Below are positions 9,787 through 18,765 of a stretch of 64,000 nucleotides of DNA, piece by piece. How positions within the stretch are numbered: the stretch's first letter is position 1; each line of letters opens with the position of its first letter. The stretch spans positions 3,906,001 to 3,970,000 of the forward strand of contig NZ_CP071868.1 of NCBI RefSeq assembly GCF_017569225.1. The letters run 5' to 3'. The notes under the pieces were generated by a model, which worked only from the letters and a program-made list of their open reading frames with translations, searched no databases and was not told the DNA's origin. Made by a program: the position numbers and the translations under genes. The DNA is from Pengzhenrongella sicca. Its GTDB lineage: Bacteria; Actinomycetota; Actinomycetes; Actinomycetales; Cellulomonadaceae.

Positions 9787-9929
9787 CCAGGTTCACTCGG
9801 CGCACATCACGTGCCTGCTCAGGCCGTGATCCACAGGATCGCCCGTGCCCTTTTCGTGCCGTATGTCTGGTTGGTAGCGTCACTGGATGGCTTGACGAGG
9901 GGGCTGGTCAGGCACGACAGGGGGCGAAG

Positions 9930-10511
9930 ATGATCCGAAGTGTCATCGCGACGGCAGCACTCGCAACGCTGCTCCTCGCCGGCTGCACCGGCCAAGACCC
10001 ACCTGCTCCCCCGCCTGACTTCCAGTCAGCCGAGCCCACTCCAACGACCACGCCCACTCCCACTCCATCACCGACGCCGGAGTTCCCGGAACCACCTGCC
10101 GACCTGGTGCGCACCGACGAGGTCGGCGCCGCCGCAGCGGCAGGGTACTTCGTGGCGCTCTACCCACTCGTGTTGAGCACGGGAAATGTCGACGCTTGGG
10201 ACGCAATTAGTGGGGACCCGTGCGAATTCTGCGAGAGCATCAGGCGAGACGCGCTGTCTATGGCTCAAAAAGGGGAGTCATATTCAGGAGGCGTGATCGG
10301 ACTCTCTGATGTCGAGGTCCTCGGTCGTGATGACCTGATCGGCGGATATCCCGTGGACGCAAAATTCGTCCAGTCCCCGTCTCTTTACCAAGCGGCCGAC
10401 GGCTCCATCATCACGCAAACGGACGGCGATTCAGGAATCGTCCGAATCGATACGCTCAACACAAGCGCGGGATGGAAGATCCTCGCGGTAGTAGTGAGGG
10501 ATGCTCCGTGA
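9930..10511 (+). CDS. DUF6318-family lipoprotein
   Basis: This 193-residue protein has a lipoprotein signal peptide ending in LLLAGC (Cys19). A Pro/Thr-rich linker (about 22-52) follows, then a globular domain with DEVGAAAAAGYFVALYPLVLSTG and GDPCEFCESI, typical of DUF6318 lipoproteins of actinobacteria, whose function is unknown. The CxxC pair is exposed outside the membrane. Codons such as AAA, TCA and ATT are far commoner than in the neighbouring genes, and local GC content drops. The GTG of the next gene overlaps its stop codon, so the two proteins are probably co-produced. Confidence 0.75.
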   Translation: MIRSVIATAALATLLLAGCTGQDPPAPPPDFQSAEPTPTTTPTPTPSPTPEFPEPPADLVRTDEVGAAAAAGYFVALYPLVLSTGNVDAWDAISGDPCEFCESIRRDALSMAQKGESYSGGVIGLSDVEVLGRDDLIGGYPVDAKFVQSPSLYQAADGSIITQTDGDSGIVRIDTLNTSAGWKILAVVVRDAP

Positions 10512-11410
10512 GACTCGGCCATATCGCCCTCGCGTCCGCGTTTGCACTCTTGCCATTGCAGCAACCCCTGGAAGTCCCCCCAGCCGACGACCCTCCCCCC
10601 GCGAAAGAAAACGCCGCCACGGAGAAGCCTCAACTTGACCGCTGGCGCACGTACACAGCGGCAGACGGCATCCTCGTGGACGGAAGCCGCTTCTATGTAA
10701 GCGGCGGCCCGGGGTCTGGCGTGAACGCGAACGAGCAGTATCGGCGGGCGCCGGCCGGGTTGTGCTCGACCGAGTTCGCGTCGTTCGCGGGACTCGAGGT
10801 CGGGCTGGCGTGCGCCGGGGCGGGCGGCTCCGCGATCCGGCTTGAGTGCGCGCCCGGCGAACGGGCCCTCGACCCGCTGTTTCGACGCGTGCGGAGCACG
10901 GCGGCGGGCGGCTGGTCGGACTGGACCTCGGTCGACATCGGCAGGTGCGTCGTCGACGCCGACTTCCAGGCCGCGCTCGCCGCCGAGCTTCGCCGCCTGC
11001 CGCTGACCCCGTCGACCGTCTCCGTCCAGCCGCCCACCGGCTGGACGCTCGTCAACGCCGACACCATCGTCTACACCGACCACGCGCCCCAGGTCCTGAC
11101 CACGACGGTGCTCGGCGTCGGCGTCACGATCAACGCCACCCCGACCTCGTTCACCTGGGACTTCAACGACGGCGCCGAGCCGCTGACCACCACCGACCCC
11201 GGCCGACCCTGGCCCGACTACACCGTCTCCCACCAGTTCACGACCGAGGCGACCCGTCACATCTCCCTCACCACCACCTGGACCGCGACCTACCAGCTCG
11301 CCGGCACCCCCACCTGGGAGCCGGTCACCGGCACGGCCACGACGACGTCCACGGCCGCGCCCCTGCAGGTCTACGAGGCCCGCGCGCGCCTCGTCCAGGA
11401 CCCCACCTGA
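10508..11410 (+). CDS. Secreted protein with a PKD-like domain
   Basis: This 300-residue protein follows the DUF6318 lipoprotein with a GTGA overlap. The N-terminus (LGHIALASAFALLPL) is a short hydrophobic segment that may act as a signal or anchor. A middle domain with several cysteines leads to a C-terminal stretch with FTWDFNDGAEPL and a Tyr/His-rich strand, characteristic of PKD-type beta-sandwiches that usually mediate adhesion or polysaccharide contacts. Its 5' third shares the AT-leaning codon use of the upstream gene while the 3' part is GC-rich, suggesting a mosaic origin. Function is unknown. Confidence 0.65.
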   Translation: MRLGHIALASAFALLPLQQPLEVPPADDPPPAKENAATEKPQLDRWRTYTAADGILVDGSRFYVSGGPGSGVNANEQYRRAPAGLCSTEFASFAGLEVGLACAGAGGSAIRLECAPGERALDPLFRRVRSTAAGGWSDWTSVDIGRCVVDADFQAALAAELRRLPLTPSTVSVQPPTGWTLVNADTIVYTDHAPQVLTTTVLGVGVTINATPTSFTWDFNDGAEPLTTTDPGRPWPDYTVSHQFTTEATRHISLTTTWTATYQLAGTPTWEPVTGTATTTSTAAPLQVYEARARLVQDPT

Positions 11411-11467
11411 CCGGACCTCTGAGCAGGCGCCTGAGCAGGCGCCGGACTCCGCGCCCGACACAGCACG

Positions 11468-11503
11468 ACGTCCCGCCCGGTGCACCTCCACCGAGCGGGA
11501 CGT
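11468..11503. terminator. Bidirectional terminator hairpin
   Basis: Arms acgtcccgcccggtg and caccgagcgggacgt (one mismatch) enclose a six-base loop between two convergent genes. Confidence 0.75.
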
Positions 11504-11542
11504 CCGCGCCTGCAACCCCCACCGGCCACCCGCCGGCCGGCG

Positions 11543-13342
11543 TCAGCCCTGGTTGCCGAAGAACTCGTCGAACGGGTTCTGGCCCCCCTGGTCGAGGCCG
11601 TTGTCGCTCGAGCCCTGGTCGTCCGGCGTCGCCTCGGCGGCGGGAGTGGCGGCCTTGGCCGCGAGGGTCACGGTGACGTCCAGCGCCTTGCCGTCCCGGA
11701 CCAGGGTCAGCACCGCGGTCGAGCCGGCCGAGCGCTCCCGGACGTAGGCCGTCAACGACTCGGCGCCGGCGACGGGGTCGCCGTCGATCGCGACGATGAC
11801 GTCGCCCTTGGCGATCTCGCCCTCGGCCGCGGGCGAGCCGTCGGTGACCTCCTCGACGACGGCGCCCTTGCGGGTCGTGCCGTCGGCCGTGGCGTCGCCG
11901 TCGGTCAGCGAGACGCCGAGGAAGGCGTGTTCGGCGGTACCGGTCTCCACGAGCTGGCTCGCGATGTCCTGCGCGAGGTTGATCGGGATCGCGAAGCCGA
12001 GCCCGATCGAGCCGGACGACGAGCTGTCGCCCGAGAGCGTCGCGATCGACGAGGTGATCCCGATGACCCGACCCTCGGCGTCGAACAGGGGCCCACCGCT
12101 GTTGCCCGGGTTGATCGCCGCGTCGATCTGGATCGCGTTGGTGACGACGACGTCGCTGCTCGTCTCCGCGGAGGCCGAGACAGGGCGGTCGAGGGCCGAG
12201 ACGATGCCGGTGGTCACGGTGTTGGCGAGGCCGAGCGGGTTGCCGACGGCCATGACTGCCGCACCGACGGTGACGGCGTCCGAGTCGCCGAGCGCGGCGG
12301 GCTTGAGGTCGTCGGGGGCATCCGTGATCTGCACGACCGCGAGGTCGGTCGTGCTGTCGGTGCCGACGATCGTCGCGTCGTACATGCGGCCGTCGCTCAG
12401 GGTCACCTGGACCGAGTCGGCGCCGTCGACGACGTGGTTGTTCGTCAGGACGTGGCCCTCGGCGTCGATGATGACGCCCGAGCCCTCGGCCCCGCCGTTC
12501 GCCGTCGAGACCTGGATGGCGACGACGGAGCTCGACACCGCGGCCGCGACCTTCTCCCAGTCGGGGTTCTCGGAGGTCGAGCCGGACACCGGGGACGTGT
12601 CCGTCGAGGACTCGCCGATGGTGGACAGCGACGACGGCGTGGAGGTCGAGTCGTTCCCGTCGAAGCCGACGGTCAGCCCGACCGTTGCGAGGCTCGCGAT
12701 GAGCGCGGCGGCCGCCGCGGCGCCGACGACGGTGACCCACATCCGCTGCGGCCGGTTGGGCGCCGCCGGGGCGGGCGCGGCGGTCGCGGTCGGGCCCGAG
12801 CCGCCGGAGCCGCCAGGGCCGCCGGAGCCGACTGTGCCGCCGGAGCCGAAGATCTGGAACGGGTCGTTGCCGGGGCTGGCCGGCTGACCGGGCACGACGG
12901 GTGCGGCAGGCTGGCCCGCGGTCGGGTGCCCCCACCCGGGGGCACCGGGCGCGGCGGGCGCACCGGATCCGCTGGGGATGCCGGGCGAGGCCTGGTGGGG
13001 CACGGCGTACTGCGGCGCGAACGGCTGCGCGGCCTGCGTCGCCGGCGCAGCCGGGACGGGAACGGGCAGCGGCTGCGGGACGGGCGAGGGAGTCGGCGAC
13101 TGCGCCTGCTGCGGGGCCGGCGGCGGCGTGGGGAGCTGCAGCGGCAGCGTCGGCTGGTCCTGCGGCGCGGGGACCTGCAGCGGCAGCGTCGGCTGGTCCT
13201 GCTGCGCGGGGACCTGCAGCGGCACGGTCGGGTGATCGCGGGGCGTGGCGACCTCAGGCTGGGTCTCCGGGCTGCCGGGCGCCGCGCCGACCTGGTCGGC
13301 AGCGTCGTTCACCGGGGTCTGCTCGTTCTCGGGGCTGTTCAT
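11543..13342 (-). CDS. HtrA/DegP-like trypsin-type serine protease with PDZ domain
   Basis: This 599-residue membrane-anchored protease probably degrades misfolded envelope proteins. A ~200-residue cytoplasmic Pro/Gln-rich region includes three ~14-residue repeats around QDQPTLPLQVP (about 36-72). One membrane segment (about 201-223) follows, then a trypsin-like domain with His303 (NNHVV), Asp333 (TDLAVVQI) and Ser415 (NPGNSGGP), and a C-terminal PDZ domain (about 480-570). It resembles actinobacterial PepD/HtrA proteins. It is convergent with the PKD gene and sits upstream of, but separate from, menD. Confidence 0.9.
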   Translation of the reverse strand: MNSPENEQTPVNDAADQVGAAPGSPETQPEVATPRDHPTVPLQVPAQQDQPTLPLQVPAPQDQPTLPLQLPTPPPAPQQAQSPTPSPVPQPLPVPVPAAPATQAAQPFAPQYAVPHQASPGIPSGSGAPAAPGAPGWGHPTAGQPAAPVVPGQPASPGNDPFQIFGSGGTVGSGGPGGSGGSGPTATAAPAPAAPNRPQRMWVTVVGAAAAAALIASLATVGLTVGFDGNDSTSTPSSLSTIGESSTDTSPVSGSTSENPDWEKVAAAVSSSVVAIQVSTANGGAEGSGVIIDAEGHVLTNNHVVDGADSVQVTLSDGRMYDATIVGTDSTTDLAVVQITDAPDDLKPAALGDSDAVTVGAAVMAVGNPLGLANTVTTGIVSALDRPVSASAETSSDVVVTNAIQIDAAINPGNSGGPLFDAEGRVIGITSSIATLSGDSSSSGSIGLGFAIPINLAQDIASQLVETGTAEHAFLGVSLTDGDATADGTTRKGAVVEEVTDGSPAAEGEIAKGDVIVAIDGDPVAGAESLTAYVRERSAGSTAVLTLVRDGKALDVTVTLAAKAATPAAEATPDDQGSSDNGLDQGGQNPFDEFFGNQG

Positions 13343-13447
13343 GGGTGGCCTCCTTCTCGTGGACTATCTGACCGCCCGCCGCTGGGCACAGGCTCCAGGC
13401 TCCCTGAGAATTGCCTGGGGATATTGGGGAGCCGCGGACGCGCGGAC

Positions 13448-15214
13448 CTACCCGAGCGCCGCGTCCACGGCCGCCGCGATGCGCTCGTGCAGCGCCCGCC
13501 GCCGCGCCCGGTCGACGCGCACCTCGACGACGCTGAGCCCCGGGCCCGGGACCGCGAGCGCCACCTGGAGGTCCCCCGGATCCCGGACCACCTGGTGCCG
13601 CACGCCGTAGCCGGCGCACAGCGCGCCCAGGTCGGCGCCGTGCGGGGTGCCGAAGACCCGCTCGAACACCGCCGCGTGCTCGGGCTCGCCGTGCTCGAGG
13701 GTCGAGAAGATCGAGCCGCCGTCGTCGTTCGCGACGACGATCTGCAGGTCCGGCTCGGGTTCGAACGGTCCGCGCAGGAGCCCTCCGACGTCGTGCAGGA
13801 ACGTGAGGTCGCCCATCAGCGCCCGGACCTGCCGGCCGGGGCTCGCGAGCGCGACCCCGATCGCCGTCGAGACGGTCCCGTCGATGCCGGCGAGCCCGCG
13901 GTTCGAGTACACCGTCGGCGGCTCGGCCCAGCCCGCCACGAGGTCGAGGTCGCGCACGGGGTTGCTCGAGCCGACCACGAGCACGTCCTGCGGCCCGGAT
14001 GCCCGGGCGACCTCGCGCGCGAGGACCGGGCCGCGCACGCGGGTGCCGGCGCGCGACCGCCGCCCGCGCGGCGCCGAGTCGAGGACCCGGTCCAGCGCGG
14101 CGACCGCGAGCGACCCCGCCTCCTGCCAGCGCCCGAGCCACGCCTGCGCGGACGCCGCCGGGTTCGCGCCCGCGACCAGCGCGCTGCCCTCGACGACCAC
14201 CGACGCGGCACGCCGGCTCGCGTCCGGCCACGCCGCCCCGCGCGGCGCGACGACGCAGACCTCGACGTCGTCGCGCGCGAGCAGCGCCTGCACGGGCCGC
14301 GACAGCGTCACCCGGCCGACGACGACGACGCGCCGCACGGCTCCGCCGAGCTCCGGGCGCGCGAGCAGCAGCCGGTAGGCGCCGATCGCGTGGCTGCCGC
14401 CCCGCGCGCGGGACGACGGTTCGGCGAGCAGCGGCCAGCCGTTGGCCTCCGCGATCTCGCGCGCGAGCGGCCCGGCGCCGTCGCCGGCCACCACGACGGT
14501 CCCGCCGTCACCACCCGCGCTCCACCTGGGCCCGCCGCCGGGCGCGGCGCCCCGGCTCTGCACCGCGCTCAGGCCGGCCGACGACGGCGCGGGCCACGCG
14601 GCGTCGTCGACCCCGGGGCTGAGGGGCTCACGGAAGGAGAGGTTGAGGTGCACCGGGCCGGGGTCGCCGGTGCGCGCCCCGAGCGCGGCCGCCACGGCGC
14701 GGCTGGTCAGCTGGCGCAGGTCCGCGTGCTCGCCGGGCCGCCCGGTCGGCGCCGGGACGTCGGCGGCGAACCGGACCGCGCCGCCGTACAGGCCGACCTG
14801 ATCGGTCGTCTGGTTGGCGCCCGTGCTGCGCATCTCGTGCGGGCGGTCGGCGGTCAGCACGATCAGCGGGACGCCCGAGTGGTGCGCCTCGAGCACGGCC
14901 GGGTGCAGGTTCGCCGTCGCGGTGCCCGACGTCGTCACGATCGCGACGGGGCGGCCGGAGCCGCGCGCGAGCCCGAGCGCGAGGAAGCCAGCGGTCCGCT
15001 CGTCGATGCGCACGTGCAGTGTGATCGCGGGCGCTCCCGCGGGGCGCTGGCCGTCGGGCTCGGAGGCCTCCGCGAGCGCGTAGGCGAGGGGGGCCGAGCG
15101 CGAGCCGGGCGCGAGCACGACGTCGTGCACGCCGAGGCCGGCGAGCGCCTGCAGCAGGACGCGGGACGCCGCGATCGCCGGGCCGGGAACGGCACTGCGG
15201 CCGGCGTCGCTCAT
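13448..15214 (-). CDS. menD: 2-succinyl-5-enolpyruvyl-6-hydroxy-3-cyclohexene-1-carboxylate synthase
   Basis: This 588-residue ThDP enzyme joins isochorismate and 2-oxoglutarate. N-terminal features include VLAPGSRSAPLAYAL, the activating glutamate in RIDERTAGFLALGLA, and VTTSGTATANLHPAV. The C-terminal ThDP-binding half includes GLAGIDGTVSTAIG, LMGDLTFLHDVGG and VVANDDGGSIFS. The start is the ATG that overlaps the menC stop (ATGA). Frames extending further upstream are menC shadows. Confidence 0.94.
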   Translation of the reverse strand: MSDAGRSAVPGPAIAASRVLLQALAGLGVHDVVLAPGSRSAPLAYALAEASEPDGQRPAGAPAITLHVRIDERTAGFLALGLARGSGRPVAIVTTSGTATANLHPAVLEAHHSGVPLIVLTADRPHEMRSTGANQTTDQVGLYGGAVRFAADVPAPTGRPGEHADLRQLTSRAVAAALGARTGDPGPVHLNLSFREPLSPGVDDAAWPAPSSAGLSAVQSRGAAPGGGPRWSAGGDGGTVVVAGDGAGPLAREIAEANGWPLLAEPSSRARGGSHAIGAYRLLLARPELGGAVRRVVVVGRVTLSRPVQALLARDDVEVCVVAPRGAAWPDASRRAASVVVEGSALVAGANPAASAQAWLGRWQEAGSLAVAALDRVLDSAPRGRRSRAGTRVRGPVLAREVARASGPQDVLVVGSSNPVRDLDLVAGWAEPPTVYSNRGLAGIDGTVSTAIGVALASPGRQVRALMGDLTFLHDVGGLLRGPFEPEPDLQIVVANDDGGSIFSTLEHGEPEHAAVFERVFGTPHGADLGALCAGYGVRHQVVRDPGDLQVALAVPGPGLSVVEVRVDRARRRALHERIAAAVDAALG

Positions 15215-16179
15215 GCGTTCACCGTACTGACCGCGGCGAGGCGGTCCCGCCAGCGCGCCGCGACGTCGGGCGTGGCGGCCGCCGCGGCCAGGCCCGCGGC
15301 GTCGGGCACGGGCCGGCAGACCGCGATCGCGCCGCCGACAGGCAGCAGCGGGGCGGCGACGACGTCGGCCGTGAGCAGCTGCGCGGTCGCGAGCCCGCAC
15401 GCGTAGGGCAGGTCGGGCAGCGCGGCGGCGAGCGCGAGCCCGGCGGCGAGCCCGACGGATGTCTCTAGCGCCGACGACACGACGACCGGCAGCCCGACCC
15501 GCTCGGCCAGCTCGAGGCACGCCCACACGCCGCCGAGGGGCTGGACCTTGAGCACGACGACGTCGGCGGCCTCCGCGCGGACGACCGCGAGGGGGTCCTC
15601 GGCCCGGCGGATCGACTCGTCGGCCGCGATGAGCACGTGCGTGCGGCGGCGGACGGCCGCGAGGTCGGCGACGGTCGGGACCGGCTGCTCGGCGTACTCG
15701 AGCCCGCCCGCCGCGCGGTCGAGCACGCGCAGGCGGTCGATCGCGGTGTCGACGTCCCAGCCGCCGTTGGCGTCGATGCGGATCGCGCCGCCGGGCCCAA
15801 GCGCGTCGCGCACGGCCTCGAGCCGCGCGATCTCCTCGCCCACGCCCTGGCCCGGCTCGGCGACCTTCACCTTGGCGGTGCGGCAGCCGCCGGACGCGGT
15901 CACGATGCGGTGCGCGCGCTCGGCGTCGACGGCCGGCACGGTGACGTTCACCGGGATCTCGGTGCGGACGGCGGCGGGCCAGGGGGTGTCGGCGGCCTCC
16001 CGGGCGGCGCGCAGCCAGGCGGCCGACTCCGCGGCGTCGTAGTCCCAGAACGGGCTGAACTCACCCCAGCCCGCGGCCCCGCGCAGCAGCACGCCGTCGC
16101 GGACCGTGATCCCGCGGAACCGCGTGCGCAGGGTGATCGAGTAGACGTACGGGACGGGCGGCAGGTCGGTTGCGGGCAC
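15211..16179 (-). CDS. menC: o-Succinylbenzoate synthase
   Basis: This 322-residue enolase-superfamily enzyme dehydrates SHCHC to o-succinylbenzoate. The catalytic set is visible: Lys103 and Lys105 in TAKVKV, metal ligands Asp136 (RIDANGG), Glu164 (EQP) and Asp187 (ADES), and Lys211 (VLKVQP). The GTG start is five bases from a TACGCT hexamer. It is the first gene of the menC-menD pair and runs divergently from menB. Confidence 0.93.
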   Translation of the reverse strand: MPATDLPPVPYVYSITLRTRFRGITVRDGVLLRGAAGWGEFSPFWDYDAAESAAWLRAAREAADTPWPAAVRTEIPVNVTVPAVDAERAHRIVTASGGCRTAKVKVAEPGQGVGEEIARLEAVRDALGPGGAIRIDANGGWDVDTAIDRLRVLDRAAGGLEYAEQPVPTVADLAAVRRRTHVLIAADESIRRAEDPLAVVRAEAADVVVLKVQPLGGVWACLELAERVGLPVVVSSALETSVGLAAGLALAAALPDLPYACGLATAQLLTADVVAAPLLPVGGAIAVCRPVPDAAGLAAAAATPDVAARWRDRLAAVSTVNA

Positions 16180-16184
16180 CCGTC

Positions 16185-16190
16185 AGCGTA
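16185..16190 (-). promoter_or_regulatory. -10-like hexamer of menC
   Basis: TACGCT on the minus strand lies five bases before the GTG start, leaving no room for a ribosome-binding site. Confidence 0.5.
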
Positions 16191-16233
16191 TGTCCAGGCT
16201 CCGACGCGTGCCGACGGTCGCGGTGGCGGTGGT

Positions 16234-16239
16234 TAGGGT
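16234..16239 (+). promoter_or_regulatory. -10 hexamer of menB
   Basis: TAGGGT is followed by six bases and then the GTG start of menB. No Shine-Dalgarno sequence can fit, so a leaderless mRNA is likely. Confidence 0.6.
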
Positions 16240-16245
16240 TGCCGC

Positions 16246-17217
<972 letters not shown>

Positions 17218-17226
17218 GCGACGCGC

Positions 17227-17267
17227 CCGGACCCGTCAGGCCGGCGCTCCCCGGACCCGTCAGGCCG
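17227..17267. repeat. 17-base direct repeat after menB
   Basis: ccggacccgtcaggccg occurs at 17227-17243 and again at 17251-17267. The second copy covers the stop codon of the small gene on the minus strand. Confidence 0.8.
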
Positions 17268-17451
17268 ACATGAACAGCAGCCCGCGCTCGAGCAGGTTCT
17301 GCGCGAGGTAGGCGGCCGCGACGAGGCTGCCGAGCAGCACCACCGAGGCGACGACGACGGACGCGGCCGAGCGCACCCGGTCGGGCCGGTCGGCGGCGGC
17401 GCGGACGGAGGAGTGGATGGAGGCGGCCCGGAACGGCGTCGATGTGGTCAT
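17260..17451 (-). CDS. Small single-pass membrane protein, hypothetical
   Basis: This is a 63-residue frame with a positively charged N-terminal half and one strong hydrophobic helix (about 30-53, SAASVVVASVVLLGSLVAAA) near the C-terminus. I do not recognise a family. It lies convergently to menB and upstream of the DUF3048 gene on the same strand. Third-position GC looks coding-like, but no ribosome site is obvious. Confidence 0.4.
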   Translation of the reverse strand: MTTSTPFRAASIHSSVRAAADRPDRVRSAASVVVASVVLLGSLVAAAYLAQNLLERGLLFMSA

Positions 17452-17597
17452 GGCTCAAGCCTGGCCGCCCGCGCCGCGCAGCGGATCGGCCCGCAGGGCC
17501 ATCTCCGCCCGCGCACCATGCGCCGGACGGCCGAGCCCGGGTCATCCTTGGGGTGCAGGCGCACCGGCCCCGCTCGGGGTTCCCCCTGACGCCGCGC

Positions 17598-18689
17598 TCA
17601 GCTGGCGGTGATCGAGCCCGCCGGCGGCACGAGCTCGACCCAGGTGTTGCCCGGCGCGAGCCGGATGACGGAGCCGTCGGCCGCGTTCGTCAGCACGATC
17701 GGCTCCGCGATCGAGGCCTTGGACCACTTCGCGGCGATCTGCATGCCGCCCGTGACGACCGTCGCGTCGCCGCTGTCCACCATGACGGACTCGAGCACCG
17801 CGGTGCCGGCCGGGTCGACCGTCCCCGTGTCCTTCGTCCGGACCCGCAGCGCGACGACGTTCGTCGCCGTGAGCGGCGCGCCCGCGGGGTTGGTCGACGG
17901 CGTCGCGCCCTCGGACCGCGTGAACGCGCCGTCGGCGGCCGACCAGGTCCAGTTCGGGTGGAAGGCGGGGGAGAACACGAGGGCGAGGTTCGCGATCGGG
18001 GTCCCGGCCGTCGTCGCCGAGGCGGCCGCGGCCGTCCGCGCGATCGTGAACTGCGGGGCCGGGGCCGCCGAGTGCTCGGCGTCGGCCTGGCCCCAGAAGG
18101 TCGTCGGGGTGCCGAACACGTTGTGCGGGGCGGAGTGCCCCTTCTTCCGCGCGAAGCCGGCGGCCCCCTTGTCCATGCTGATGATCTGCACGCCGGCGTC
18201 CGCGACCTCGTTCACGAAGCCCGCCTGCCCGCCGGAGAACGCGATGAGCCCGTGCAGCGGCGCGGTGATCCCGCCATCCATCGGGCGGACCGACCGGATC
18301 GGGCCGACGCTCTCGGGCACGACCGAGTGGAACACCGCCACGAAGCGTGTGACGCCGCCCTCGACCAGCTCCTCCCAGACCATGTCCGCCTGGTCGAGCC
18401 CGGTCTGCGGGCGAACGCTCGGGTCGTTCTCGATCTTCACCGCGAGCGCGGGCCGGCTCGGGATGTCGGCGGCAGCGACGCCGGTCAGCGGCCAGGTCGG
18501 GGGGATGACCGGCGCGGGCACCGCGCCCTTGTCGGCCGCGATGTCGGCGGCCTCGGTGCTCGGCTCGGACGGCTCCGGCGAGCCGGCACCGCAGCCAGCG
18601 AGCGCGAGCAGCGACACACCGCTCAGCGCCGCGGCCGCGATCCGGGCGAGCCGACGGCGAGGGGTCGAGCGGGCAAGGGTGATCGGCAC
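17598..18689 (-). CDS. DUF3048 (YerB-like) lipoprotein
   Basis: This 363-residue exported lipoprotein has a twin-Arg-rich N-terminus, a hydrophobic core and the lipobox LALAGC (Cys33). The mature part contains the DUF3048 hallmarks ALAVKIENDPSVRPQTGLDQAD, VWEELVEGGVTRF, GPIRSVRPMD and HNVFG. The family is widespread in Gram-positives and its role is unknown. AAGGAG sits a few bases before the start. It lies between menB and the divergent menE but has no evident quinone role. Confidence 0.85.
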   Translation of the reverse strand: MPITLARSTPRRRLARIAAAALSGVSLLALAGCGAGSPEPSEPSTEAADIAADKGAVPAPVIPPTWPLTGVAAADIPSRPALAVKIENDPSVRPQTGLDQADMVWEELVEGGVTRFVAVFHSVVPESVGPIRSVRPMDGGITAPLHGLIAFSGGQAGFVNEVADAGVQIISMDKGAAGFARKKGHSAPHNVFGTPTTFWGQADAEHSAAPAPQFTIARTAAAASATTAGTPIANLALVFSPAFHPNWTWSAADGAFTRSEGATPSTNPAGAPLTATNVVALRVRTKDTGTVDPAGTAVLESVMVDSGDATVVTGGMQIAAKWSKASIAEPIVLTNAADGSVIRLAPGNTWVELVPPAGSITAS

Positions 18690-18753
18690 GTCGAGGCTCC
18701 TTATCGCGCCAGCGCTGCCGCCGGCGGTTCGGCGTCACTCTACGGCGTGCGCC

Positions 18754-18759
18754 TAGGCT
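18754..18759 (+). promoter_or_regulatory. -10 hexamer of menE
   Basis: TAGGCT stands six bases before the GTG of menE, the leaderless spacing. Confidence 0.6.
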
Positions 18760-18765
18760 GAGAGC

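Larger units (their letters stand above)
9277..9929. other. Non-coding stretch made of intergenic repeats
   Basis: There is no credible gene in these 653 bases. Most of the stretch is two ~194-base imperfect direct repeats separated by short tandem decamers. Minus-strand open frames through it give a repetitive Arg/Gly/Thr-rich translation with no ribosome site and no known domain. Confidence 0.7.

Noticed and set aside
9446-9883. Minus-strand 145-codon frame across the repeats
   Set aside because: Its translation simply follows the repeat units (Arg/Gly/Thr-rich), with no ribosome site. I treat it as non-coding.
11480-15406. A 1308-codon open frame on the plus strand
   Set aside because: It is antisense to htrA and menD, with Arg/Ala/Gly-rich translation and no domain. 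Such frames are common where third codon positions are nearly all G or C.
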